Below, piece after piece: positions 16,201-25,100 of a stretch of 64,000 nucleotides of DNA (positions are counted from its first letter, which is position 1; every line of letters begins with the position of its first letter). Both the position numbers and the translations under genes were made by a program. Source of the stretch: Methanobrevibacter ruminantium M1 (lineage in GTDB: Archaea > Methanobacteriota > Methanobacteria > Methanobacteriales > Methanobacteriaceae); contig NC_013790.1 of NCBI RefSeq assembly GCF_000024185.1, forward strand, positions 1,077,501 through 1,141,500. Direction: 5' to 3'. Below the pieces are notes generated by a model. That model saw only the letters and a program-made list of their open reading frames with translations, made no database searches and had not been told where the DNA came from.

Positions 16201-18822
16201 GCTTACGAATGACTGGTTCCGATCATATAAGACCTTGTTGAAGGCAGAGCCTTCAGATACTGGAATTCCAGTTTCTCCACTTACATTTATCTTAAATATT
16301 GTCTCAAAGACATCTCCTGCTTTTAGTGGAATGAAATCATTTAGATAAATTGTACGATAGCCATATTCGCTGTTTCCGCTTTGATTATATAGCTCTTCTC
16401 CATTCACTTTTATGAAAATTGTATAGTCAGTTGTTGTCAGGAAGTATGTGGACACGGCAGCTAAGTATTCATCCTCATCTGCAGTATGCTTGGTCTTATA
16501 CCATGCTGTAGAGGATGCATTATAGAAATAGTCTGTGAGTCCTGAAATGTCGTATTGGTAGTTCTTGTCAAGCTTGATTGTATCGTTTAAGACATATGCA
16601 TGTCCCCAGTCCATAGACCCTAAAGGAAAGATCAAAATGTCATAATATGAAACATAGAAGTATCCATTGTCTCCCCAATTAGTATCCCAGCTGTTTTTCA
16701 CTATCCATGCCCCATCTCCTTGTGGGGTGGTTTTGAAGTTGCTTTTGGAATAGCTGTCATTCCATCCGACTATTGCAACTGCATGGTTGCTGCTAGTGGC
16801 TGAAGGACAATAATATGCGGAAGTTCTATAATTGTAATAGCTGTTATCCATATAATAGCTTGTTGCAACTGCTCCGTATTTCATTATCGCTTCCTTGATT
16901 CGGTCATTGTCTGTATAGTTGTTTCTGCCTAGATACTGGATGTTTTGCACATGTATTCTGCTGTTTAGGACTGGAGAGAGGTATGATCTGTCATCTCCTG
17001 GATTGTCATCTTCAAAGACAGGCCCTAGCCATGAGGTCAAATAAGCGTTGGCGAAGTCCCCATTTCCTCCGTTATTGGTTAGCCATGGGTATCCATAATC
17101 TGAAAAGAGGACTATCAGGTTTTTCATGCTTTCCTCTGAAAGGTCAAGTGCCTCGCCTCCTGCCTTTATGATTGCTGATTCAAGGGCTGCAATTGAGGCG
17201 TATGCCCAGCAGTTTCCACCGCTTTGCTGATTCTTTATGGAAGTGACCTGATTTAAATCTATAAGACTGTAATAGCTTGGAATCTCATCGATTTCAGTTT
17301 CGTTACGATGGTATAGGGTGACATTGCCGCTTCCAATTCTCATATTGACATCCTTGCCTTCATAAAAATTAGAATAATTCTTGGCATTGTTGTTGCTGAA
17401 GCTATTGTTGAAGCGGGTGTTGGATATGGAGTTTCCTTCTGCTAAGGTATTCCATAATGAATAGATTGCTCCTCCCTTCTCTGTTGCATTGTTCTGTGTG
17501 AAATTGGACTTTGTGACCTTTAGGGAGTTTGAATTGTCGACATATAATCCTCCACCATTGTTTGCAGAGTTATTTGCAAATAGGGAGTTTTCAATGAGCA
17601 ATGAGCAGTAGAATTGATAGATTGCTCCTCCATCGTATCTTGCCTTATTGTCTTTTCCTATGAATCTATTTAGGGAAACGTTGGAGTAAAGTGCGGTAAT
17701 TCCACCTCCAAAGTCTGCGCTGCAATTGTAAAAGTGCAAGTCAGTGCCGTTTAATTGGGTGAATGATATGAATAGTCCTCCCCCTGCATCGTTTAGTGAA
17801 ACGTCATGGATGAATTCGACATTTCTTATATTGTTTGTTAAGGTATTTTCAGAGGCAATGGCTCCTCCAAACCTTTCGGCAGTGTTGTTTATGAAGCTGG
17901 AGTTTTCTACAGTCACGTTTCCGCCGCATGCATAGATTGCTCCTCCATAATCTGCTGTATTGTTTATGAAGCTGCAGTTAATGATTATTGTAGTGTAATT
18001 TTCGTTTTGGGGTGTATATATTGCCCCTCCGAAAATATTGTTGTAAGATCTATCCCAATATCCTTTTCCACCTATGAAAATGGTGTTTCTAGCAGTTAGG
18101 TTTCCTCTATTTTGAATGTTTAATCCTTTCAATGTGATGTTTTCAAAGTTTAGGATATTGTTTGTGATAAATGCAGTTGAAGCGTAGCTTATTATTGTTC
18201 TTGAAGAGTCTGCACCAATAAAGCTTATATTATTTTTATTTATTGTAGCATCTAGGTTGTATACTCCGTTTGCAAGATAATTTATGGAGTTTTCTACAAT
18301 TCTATTATTTTTAAGGGTTTTATAAGGCCTTTCTAAGCTGCCGTTACCTGTATCGTCACTAGCACTAGCATCAAAGTAGTATATGTTTACGTTACCGTCA
18401 CCTACCTTGTTGGAGCCATATGTGTTTTTATCACTAGATGGGGATATATATTTATTATTTGAATTGTCTGAGAGTGAATTGCTTGAATATTCTAGGCTTG
18501 GATTGTTTGATCCGTTTTCAAATTCCCCTCTTGTCAAACCTAGTGTTTCCAAATCACTGGCATTTGAATTCATTGCTAATCTTGCCTTATTTGAATTCAT
18601 ATCCAAATTAGTATTATTTGAATTCATTTCTAAATTGCCAGTATTTAAATTACTCTCTAAGTTTGTATCCTTTGAATTTGCATTAATTTCAAAATTTACT
18701 GTATTTGAATCATCTAAATTATTGTGGCTATTTGATTCAATATCTGCTGCAAATCCTGCTGGAATGGCAAGCAATAGCAGTGTAAATAATGAAATTAATA
18801 TGATTTTGCTATTTCGATTCAA
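10183..18822 (-). CDS. Giant secreted adhesin-like protein with papain-like peptidase domain (2879 aa)
   Basis: Starts at TTG 18822 preceded by GAGGGG. A signal peptide (to about residue 25) is followed by an Asn/Ser-rich stretch with NLEMNSN-type repeats (about 30-130), a right-handed beta-helix with GGAIY turns (about 150-490), and a C1 peptidase with Q532, C538 (GGNCWAYAS), H680 (NHAVAIVGW) and N710 (VKNSWDTNWG), all intact. A lectin-like domain follows (about 740-910), then three tandem cassettes of about 535 residues (about 1011-2615) of Ig-like domains, an Asn/Thr-rich linker (about 2625-2690) and a C-terminal module shared with the two other giants here. Many N-x-S/T sites suggest heavy glycosylation. 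It should be exported and held at the cell wall. The role in adhesion is family lore, and the peptidase target is unknown. Confidence 0.9.
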   Translation of the reverse strand: MNRNSKIILISLFTLLLLAIPAGFAADIESNSHNNLDDSNTVNFEINANSKDTNLESNLNTGNLEMNSNNTNLDMNSNKARLAMNSNASDLETLGLTRGEFENGSNNPSLEYSSNSLSDNSNNKYISPSSDKNTYGSNKVGDGNVNIYYFDASASDDTGNGSLERPYKTLKNNRIVENSINYLANGVYNLDATINKNNISFIGADSSRTIISYASTAFITNNILNFENITLKGLNIQNRGNLTARNTIFIGGKGYWDRSYNNIFGGAIYTPQNENYTTIIINCSFINNTADYGGAIYACGGNVTVENSSFINNTAERFGGAIASENTLTNNIRNVEFIHDVSLNDAGGGLFISFTQLNGTDLHFYNCSADFGGGITALYSNVSLNRFIGKDNKARYDGGAIYQFYCSLLIENSLFANNSANNGGGLYVDNSNSLKVTKSNFTQNNATEKGGAIYSLWNTLAEGNSISNTRFNNSFSNNNAKNYSNFYEGKDVNMRIGSGNVTLYHRNETEIDEIPSYYSLIDLNQVTSIKNQQSGGNCWAYASIAALESAIIKAGGEALDLSEESMKNLIVLFSDYGYPWLTNNGGNGDFANAYLTSWLGPVFEDDNPGDDRSYLSPVLNSRIHVQNIQYLGRNNYTDNDRIKEAIMKYGAVATSYYMDNSYYNYRTSAYYCPSATSSNHAVAIVGWNDSYSKSNFKTTPQGDGAWIVKNSWDTNWGDNGYFYVSYYDILIFPLGSMDWGHAYVLNDTIKLDKNYQYDISGLTDYFYNASSTAWYKTKHTADEDEYLAAVSTYFLTTTDYTIFIKVNGEELYNQSGNSEYGYRTIYLNDFIPLKAGDVFETIFKINVSGETGIPVSEGSAFNKVLYDRNQSFVSYDGINWLDIYDIYWTYNSDVYGSHYYVSAALCLKSFSFINEIGTNLTLEFNYSLDNEGDRISPVNIIAHVINEYGFNLDNGQVKFIINGTETIADLINGYANISWNFTDIENEVYALFEKTGYLSSSANETATLSEKYVTLDLNTLLSEDKLTITVDSSRKINETLILEINGEKHPFNLSEGHVVYDLYDIEDIDYLIRAYLNDTGFYNCEEKSTIFRLNTEITEIIASNFTTDDYSNAIYEISLVDSQGIGIANKEILFNISGNLTNNNNNNNNFNNIIFNLTTDNDGKARIPINLPGGNFTINVQSKGNYLYSSAEVALKLKVKDKVRLDIDLNLNFNDLEVIIELNRSLNETVNFSFAGESSIIRLENGRASVNFTGLSNNNYTAIAYLENDIDYLSNIAQKTIEINIRNLIIQADTINTTNRYYGNYTILLTDEEVNEVANKTLNVKIGEESFNKTSDNDGKVIIPLDLGIGEYEVIISFNGDKDFFKANATRTITVLEKLFANITVSTLVDEATIDIIIDKKINETLNISIDQSEYPVLFENGTGQLILDGLEEGNHIVTIDLLKYLLFESKEFEIDKSINLSSDDFNCYEHTNSTYTVLLTNNGKALANKTIRFVLNDTTTIRNTDMEGKASIDIDLSPGVYELNITYYDDERSVINTVYVLSNITNSTDPKFNVTLDMDTVLSPDKLTINVNCSKKINETLILEINGDQHFINLTDGFVSFDLYELEKIEYVITAKLNNTDLYRFEDKSVNFELNQEATDIIASNFTTGDYSNERYEITLVDSEGIGISNKEISFNISNSLMSNENYIIFNQTTDNSGKASIPINLARGNYTIKVQFKEDYLYLASESTVDLKVKENVKIDIEFKQMINDLEVIIELNKTLNETVNFSFAGESSIIRLDNGKFSINYTGLANNNYTVIAYIENDTNYHSNIAQKTIEINIRELIIQADTINTINRYYDNYRILLTDEEGNGIAGKTLDIRIAEGNYIETSDNDGKIVIPLDLGIGEYEVNILFNGDNEFFKANVTKTITVLEKLFADISISTLVDEATIDIIIDKKINETLNVNIDQTSYHVIFENGTGQLTVDGLDEGNHIVTIDVLRYLLFENKEFTIDRSINLTSDDFNCYEHTNSTYTVSLSNNGKVLANKTIKFILNNQIILRNTDSEGKTSIDIDLSPGVYDLNIIYYDDERSRTNTIYVLSNITHSTDPKFNVTLDMDTVLSPDKLTINVNCSKKINETLILDINGKEQILNLNDGFVSFDLYELEKIQYVITAKLNNTDLYRFEEKTILFELNQESTDIIASNFTTDDYSNAIYEIRLVDSYGLAIANKEILFNISNSLMSNENYIIFNQITDNSGKASIPIYLPGGDYTIKVQFNEDDLYLSSESNAHLKVKDKVRIGIEFNQNMNDLEVMIELNKPLNETVNLIFAGESSNVKLENGKASLKFTGLANNNYTAVAHLENDRDYISNIGEKTIEINLRNLIIIADSIKTKNHYWDDYTILLTDEEGKNVANKALNIKIDANSFIKTSNNDGKVIIPLDLGLGMHEINIAFDGDNEFFKSNITKTINVIEEISVNVNISTLVDNALIDLKFSKDLNEKIDVLIDQNLYPVSLEKGAGQIRVNGLEEGKHILTVDLPEYLLLESEEFEIDKTITLISDDFRCYEHSNSTYTVVLENNGKALANKTIKFDLNKIVTIRTTDNNGKAYLNINLSPGTYKLNIAYYDNGRNKIHNIYVLANTSGDNKTNETNSSSNTNPINNQTNNTNPTNNTKPINNETNNTNPTNNTNTTNNTNTTNNQTNNTDPVIVRKGTNILCQNMITTAFDSKVDGRIGKYFVVTLVDADYKPMADKTIYIGFNGKKYIRTTDSSGQAKLQINLAYEGSYTFAIAFLGDDDYKGSFVVANIKVNKQIPQLKSSDRTYRSIAKTKTLTASIKTAQGNAITGKKVIFTINGKKYTAIINSIGIASVKVSLSKKGTYRFTVQSEASSTYASTKVTHKLVIK
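10980..15795 (-). repeat. Three tandem intragenic cassettes of about 1.6 kb
   Basis: Within the 2879-aa gene, blocks of about 1600 nt repeat three times, with units beginning near 15790, 14165 and 12557 on the minus strand at a VTLD(M/L)(D/N)T(V/L)LS-DKLTI motif. The two inner copies are close to identical in places, for example 12121-12600 against 13731-14190, which points to recent duplication. The outer copy, with the run of Asn codons near 15370-15400, is more diverged. Confidence 0.85.
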
Positions 18823-19285
18823 TTTATTCCCCTCATTATGAATAAAACTTTTAAAATGACTTTATAATTATAAATTTATTATTTTTTAATAATTCTTATT
18901 ATTTTTTGTAATTTTTATTCAATTATTTATAATACTCTCGAATTAATACTATATTAATTATGATAATAAATTTTTATTTAATCGCTTATAAACCTTTATA
19001 ATTGATTTTAATTGTTTAAACTTAATTTAGTTGAATATTTATCTAAATTTTAAAGAGGGATTTTATTAAATAAATTTAATTAATCAAAAGAATAGTTTAT
19101 TTAAAATAGGGATATCAAAAAAAATAGTTCATTTAAAGCAGGGAATTAAAAGAATTTTTATTTAAAGTAGGGATATCAAAAAAAAATAATTAAAAAAAAG
19201 AGAAATTAAAAAGGGCTAATTCAAATATCAGAATAAAAAAATAGCTTGATTTAAAATTAGGATTATAAAAATCCCTTTAAATCAA
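18823..19285. other. AT-rich spacer upstream of the giant gene
   Basis: The spacer carries the promoter of the giant surface protein gene (minus) and the 3' end of the DUF2070 transcript. An imperfect repeat with core TTTAAAATAGGGATATCAAAA occurs near 19096-19125 and 19155-19188, with a weaker copy between them. T-rich sequence near 18870-18920 includes possible TATA elements. No gene seen. Confidence 0.5.
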
Positions 19286-21103
19286 TTAAAATAAGTAGAT
19301 CCAAATGAATACAAAGATAATTGCCATAATAAATATTAAAGGAGCAGCTATCTTACTTACAGATACGATTGAGCTGATTGTAGAGATAAGCTCTGTTGAG
19401 TTGTTAGGGCCGAATGTCTTAAGGTTTTCTATTCTTTCTGTCCTTGTTCCGGCTTCAACTGTCTCCAAGTCGTCAATCGCCTCAATGATTGATTCTCTCA
19501 CATATTCAATGATCTTTTCCTTTTCTACAGTTCCCACTGGGTTGTATCCTGCTGATAAGGTGTTTACTGAATGTGTGTCTGTGGTCATGACCTCTATCTC
19601 ATCAATCTCAAGATCTTCAACTGCATTGAATATGGTCTCCCTATAGCCAAGTTCCATGTTATTGGAGTCGAAAAGCACATAAGCAGTTCTTTGGCCGTCT
19701 ACCTCAATGACCATTGTCTTAAGTCCGCTGTCACCGATTCCTTCATGCTTGCCAAAGCCTCCAAGGTCTGTGGAATAGCATCCTACCTTTATCTCATGCT
19801 CCAAGTCTTTTTTTTCAATCAATTTGATTGTATCCAATAGCTGGAAGAGCTCTGGGTTTCCTGGAAGCACTCCTCCCTTCTCTGCATTGAATGAGTTATG
19901 ACAGTCAACAAGAATCGGATTGTCGATTTCCAACTCCTTCTGACTTTCAATCATTGTTGCAAGACCAACTGCAAACTCGATGTCATCGCTTCCGGAAGGT
20001 GCGAATGTTGATAGCATGACGCATCCATTATTGAAGAATTGGGTGCCTATGTTTGCTTTCTTATGGGAGTATCTGACGAATCTGCTTGCCTTTGATGAGT
20101 ATTCCATATTTTCCAATGCGGTTCTCACTGATGACTCGATTTTAACGATCTCATCGCTTGATACAGGATTGAAGTCGTGGGTGGATGGTCCATGTGCAAC
20201 CATTGCAAATGAATCAAATCTGTTTGCAAGGATTGTAGGCATATTTGAACCTCCAATGTCTCCAAGAGGTCCTGGGTGAACGCAAGGGCTAATGAACAAT
20301 GCCTTAATATCTCCGTCTGGCTTTCTGAAGCTGCAGACCCCAACAAGTGTGTCAATTGCTTCTCCAGCATTGTCGAAAAGCTCTTCAATTGACTTGGAAC
20401 CTTCGTTCATATGTGAAATGAAGAAACTGAGGATTTCCAAAGCTCCGAATCCTAAGTTCTTTTTCATTGGGGATTCTACAATTGAAATGAATGAATAGAT
20501 TGCAAGCAAGAAGACTGCACTTGCTATTATTACCTTGAAGAAGGTTGTAAATATTCCAAGCTCAAAGACGCTTTCTAGGTTGTTTAAAAAGCTTGTGATA
20601 ATCAATACTCCAATCATGAGCAATGGCTGAATGATTGCAACAAGAACGGATTTGATGAGCCTAATCCGTGTAACGCTCCATATTACAAGGATATTGAATG
20701 CAAATGCAATTACTATTCCAAAAAGAATTGAGTTTATAAACAGGTCGAAGTGGAGGATATTTCCTATGATTGTTCCTATGATGCTTATTACCCCTGCCAT
20801 GGTCATTGATACAAGGGCAAGGAACATGGAATGCTTCATCTTTAGGTTTATCCCCTTTAGGGTGCTAACCCATTTCTGATCGGTTGCACCAGTGATAATA
20901 GCAGGAAGCCCATAAACTACAAATCCGAATGCACCACCGTAGAAGAAATTCTCCAAACCGCTTCCAAGGCTCATAGGCTTTACTAAAAAGAGAACTGCGC
21001 CTATGATAAAGCTCAATACGATTATCATTAGAAAAGTGCTTTTGGCTTTAGGCAATGTTCTAATGTATTTGGATAATCCTGCAACACTGCTCATACTGGA
21101 CAT
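19286..21103 (-). CDS. DUF2070 family archaeal membrane protein
   Basis: A 605-residue protein with six hydrophobic segments in the first 215 residues, a large soluble domain (about 220-580), and a seventh hydrophobic segment at the very C-terminus. The soluble part contains SPCVHPGPLGDIGGSNMP, AHGPSTHDFNPV and TTDTHSVNTL, conserved histidine/aspartate-rich blocks that mark DUF2070, an archaeal family of unknown function. The His/Asp motifs suggest a metal-dependent hydrolase. The start ATG at 21103 follows AAAGGTATGATTATTA; a second ATG lies three codons in. It is a single gene, divergent from the fumarate hydratase subunit. Confidence 0.88.
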   Translation of the reverse strand: MSSMSSVAGLSKYIRTLPKAKSTFLMIIVLSFIIGAVLFLVKPMSLGSGLENFFYGGAFGFVVYGLPAIITGATDQKWVSTLKGINLKMKHSMFLALVSMTMAGVISIIGTIIGNILHFDLFINSILFGIVIAFAFNILVIWSVTRIRLIKSVLVAIIQPLLMIGVLIITSFLNNLESVFELGIFTTFFKVIIASAVFLLAIYSFISIVESPMKKNLGFGALEILSFFISHMNEGSKSIEELFDNAGEAIDTLVGVCSFRKPDGDIKALFISPCVHPGPLGDIGGSNMPTILANRFDSFAMVAHGPSTHDFNPVSSDEIVKIESSVRTALENMEYSSKASRFVRYSHKKANIGTQFFNNGCVMLSTFAPSGSDDIEFAVGLATMIESQKELEIDNPILVDCHNSFNAEKGGVLPGNPELFQLLDTIKLIEKKDLEHEIKVGCYSTDLGGFGKHEGIGDSGLKTMVIEVDGQRTAYVLFDSNNMELGYRETIFNAVEDLEIDEIEVMTTDTHSVNTLSAGYNPVGTVEKEKIIEYVRESIIEAIDDLETVEAGTRTERIENLKTFGPNNSTELISTISSIVSVSKIAAPLIFIMAIIFVFIWIYLF

Positions 21104-21487
21104 TAATAATCATACCTTTTGTTTTTTAGTTAAATTAGTATTTAATCTTTATTTAATATTTCTTTAGTCCTTTTTGGCCATTCTTTAAATTTTATATAGT
21201 ATTTGCTTAAGTTTTTCATGTGCTTACTTTACCTCTAAAAGATTAAACTTTTATATAATTTAATAAATTATTATATATTATGATTGATAAAAATAGTACT
21301 ACAATTTAGCACAAAAAGACTAATTAGTTAATAAATATATTATTTTATTTACTATTCCTTTAAATCGGAAATAGTGTTTAATATTATTGATTTTACATTA
21401 TTAATTATATAAAGTTTTATATATAAAAGTAACTTAATTCATTTATTATTAATTCAATTAAAATTTCAATTAAGATTAGGTGTTTCC
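21104..21487. promoter_or_regulatory. Divergent promoter region with palindromic TATA box
   Basis: The spacer separates DUF2070 (minus) and the fumarate hydratase beta gene (plus). TTTTATATATAAAA at 21415-21428 is a perfect palindrome about 60 nt before the ATG at 21488 and is the likely TATA box. A second TATA-like cluster near 21247-21280 (TTTTATATAATTTAATAAAT) may serve the minus strand. The rest is AT-rich without a gene. Confidence 0.5.
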
Positions 21488-22018
21488 ATGATAGAATTAA
21501 AAACTCCAATTACAGATGATGACATTGATAAGCTGAAGGCTGGAGATGTTATTACAATCTCTGGACAGATTTTAACCGCTCGTGACCAGGCTCATAAAAG
21601 AATTCTAGAGCAAGGAGCTCCTTTAGATATAAAAGGTGCTGTACTCTTCCACGCAGGCCCTATTATTAAGGAAGAATCAGATGACGCCCAGACTAAATAT
21701 GAGATGGTTGCTGTAGGTCCTACCACTTCAATGAGGATGAATCCATATGAGGCAGATGTCTTGGATATGGGTGCAAAAATTATTATAGGAAAGGGAGGCA
21801 TGGATGATACAGTTAGAGAAGCCCTTAAAAGAAACAATGCAGTCTATGTGGTTGCAACTGGAGGCTGTGCCGCATTGTATGTGGATAAGGTAAAAGAGAT
21901 TAAAGGAGTGGACTGGTTAGATCTGGGCATGCCTGAGGCCATCTGGGATTTGGATGTTGAATCATTCGGTCCTTTGATTGTAGCAATGGACAGTGATGGA
22001 AACAGTCTTTATGACTAA
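21488..22018 (+). CDS. fumB: Fumarate hydratase class I, beta (C-terminal) subunit
   Basis: A 176-residue protein matching the C-terminal half of class I (4Fe-4S) fumarase/L-tartrate dehydratase: [19 protein letters not shown] near the start, [23 protein letters not shown] and [11 protein letters not shown]. Archaea carry this half as a separate subunit that pairs with the iron-sulfur alpha subunit, encoded elsewhere. It interconverts fumarate and malate in the incomplete reductive TCA branch that makes 2-oxoglutarate in these methanogens. The start ATG follows AGGTGTTTCC. The gene is single, flanked by DUF2070 and a giant surface protein gene with no functional link to it. Confidence 0.92.
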   Translation: MIELKTPITDDDIDKLKAGDVITISGQILTARDQAHKRILEQGAPLDIKGAVLFHAGPIIKEESDDAQTKYEMVAVGPTTSMRMNPYEADVLDMGAKIIIGKGGMDDTVREALKRNNAVYVVATGGCAALYVDKVKEIKGVDWLDLGMPEAIWDLDVESFGPLIVAMDSDGNSLYD

Positions 22019-22168
22019 ATAAAAACTAATTAATTGATAATTAATTAATTTATGTTTTTATGATTATTTATTTTATTAATCTAAATTGTTTCTAGAAGAT
22101 CTTTCTTCTTTATAATTATTATTTAATTATGGTATTTTTTATAAAAAAGAATTTAAAGAGTTTTTAAA

Positions 22169-25100
22169 ATGAGATTAAGATATTTTGCAATAATTAGTTT
22201 AATTCTTTTAATATTTTTAGTTCCAGTTAGTTTTGCAAGTGAAACTAATCTGGATTCAATAGAATTAAATGATTTAGCTGATTCTTCTACTGAAATAGAT
22301 GATTCTACTGATTTAAATCAGGATTATAGTTCTAATCAAGATTTAAGTCTTAATCAGAATTCTGATTCTAATTTAAGCAATGAACAAGAATTATATTCTA
22401 ATAAACTTAGTGAAAACTCTCTAGATTCAAATTCACAAAGTTCAAATGATTTATCAAACTCCTTATATTTGTCTTCAAATGGAGTAAGGCTAGCTGATTT
22501 GAATTCAAGCTTTGCCCAGTTCAATACAAGCCTTAACGATTCAAATACGATCTATGTAAACTCATCCTATATTGGTTCTGATGAGTTTGGAACTCAATCT
22601 AATCCATATAAGACAGTATTGGCTGGAATAAATGCTGCAACTACTGATTTAAATAATGTCTATATTGCAAATGGGGTTTATAATATAAATACAACAATAA
22701 CTGTTTTAAAATCCATAAATATAATAGGAGAAAGTCTTAATGTTATATTAAATGCTTCCAACGAAAACAATATCTTATCAGTTAAAGGAAGCTCTGTAGA
22801 GGTCTCAATATTCAACCTTACATTCAGGAATGGCTATGCAAATAAGGGAGGGGCAATATATGTGGATAAATCTTCCCTAAACATTATTGGAAGCCTTTTT
22901 GATTCAAACATTGCATATGTCACAAGCGATAACGGATATGGTGGGGCTATCTACAATAATGCAGGCTTTTTAAAGCTCTATAACACCACATTCAAAAACA
23001 ATAAGGTGGTAGCAGCATACAACATAGTCTCTGAAGGTTTTGGAGGTGCAATCTATAATGAGCTTGGTGAAATGACTGTTCTTAATTCTAAGTTCTATAA
23101 TAACTCAATAGACATAAGAAACATATCAAAATCATCATATGGTGCTGGAGGAGCAATATTCAACCGTGCAGGATTTGTCACAATATTCAACTCAAGCATC
23201 AGCAATAATTCAATCTATACAAACTACTCACTTGGAGGGGCTATCTCCATCTGGGCAAGCCGCAATGTCTATATAATCAATTCCACAATAAACGACAACA
23301 TAATTAGCGGAAGTTACGGCTTCGCTTCAGTGATTTCAAATAAGGGAACCCTCCTTCAGATAGAAAACTCCACAATCTCAAACAACAATATAAATGCAAG
23401 CTCTGTGGAGAATTCAACAATCTACAATATAAACGGCAATTTCAATCTGATAAACTCTAAGATGGAAAACAATAAGATAAAGACAATTAAGACCAATCTC
23501 CTTATGTGTCTTGAGGATCAGCTTATTGTAAACAGCAGCTTCAATCTGGCAAACGAGTTAAAAGGCCTTAATATGACTTCCTTACCTTCCCATTACGACT
23601 TAAGGGAGGAAGGATTGGTTACTGCAGTAAAGAATCAGGGAAGCTCTGGAGCTTGCTGGGCATTTGCATTCTACTCTGCAATGGAATCATATCTTTTGAA
23701 GGTGGAAAACATAAGCTATGACTTCTCTGAAAACAATATGAAAAACTGTATGGGAGACGGCAGCGAAAACAGTACCGACTGGGATGACGGCGGAGCATAT
23801 GTGGTTGCACTTGCTTATCTTCTCCGTTGGAGCGGAGCGATAAACGAAACAGACGATCCATTCAATGCCCGCTCTAAAGTTTCCCCTACCAATCTAACTA
23901 GGGTCAAATACCTCACTGATGCATTATACATACCATTGCGTCTTGGAGCATTGGACAATGACCAAATCAAGACTGCTATCCTAAAGTATGGTGCTATATT
24001 TGTGCCAGTATATTCAAATATCATTAAAGCAAATTCCAAATCAGGATATTCCGATATCCAATATATCTGCAATCATGCAGTGGCAATTGTAGGTTGGGAT
24101 GACAACTATTCAGCAAGCAACTTTAAGGACACTCCACCTGGAGACGGCGCTTTCATCATAAAAAACAGCTGGGGAACAAGCGGGGGAGAACAGGGATACT
24201 ATTACATTTCCTATTATGACGCTTCATTTGCAGCTTCAATAGAGACATCTGCTGCAGTTGCTGTGACAAATGTTGTAAATACAACAGGTGAATACAGAAA
24301 CAACTATTACTATGACACATTCGGCAATACATTTGAAACCATAGGATACAATTCAGATACAATATGGTTTGCAAATCAGTTTACTGCCATAAGTGACAAT
24401 CCTTTAAATGCCTTTGGCCTTTATACCTATGGAGATTCCACATATACAGTAAACATCACTGTAAACAACAAGTCAGTTTACACATCTAGCGGAAAGATAG
24501 TGGGAGCAGGCTTCCATACAATAAAGCTAAGCAGATATGTTCCATTAACAAAGGGAGACACATTCAGAATCATAGTAAAGCTTACAACCCCTTCCACTTT
24601 ATTCCCACTTGCCGTTGAGACAAACTACAGCGGATTTACCCCAAGGGCAAAGTCCGACTACAACCAGTCATTCATAAGCCCAGACGGTAAGACATGGTAT
24701 GACCTTAGAAATAGCTCTAACAACAGGGCTGTAAAGTTCTATGAGGATATGTATTTCTATACATTAAAGAATGCAAGCGTTTGCCTTAAGGCATATACTG
24801 CATTTGCCGATGAATTGGAATTGAACTTATCATCAAACAGTCCTATTTACTACACGGGAGATACAATTAAACTTAATCTCACTGTCACTAACCGTGGGGA
24901 TTTGGCAAGCAATTCATCTATAGCGGTTCCTTTAGACAAGTCTTATAGCATCGTGTCCTATAAGATATCTGAAAACAATGGGAATAAGTCATATGATATT
25001 CATTACAATGGTTCAAGCTTTAATATGGCTAGTGGAATTTGGTCCATTCCTTATTTGGAAAATGAGGAGTCTGTAAGCTTAATCTTAAGTCTTAAGATGA

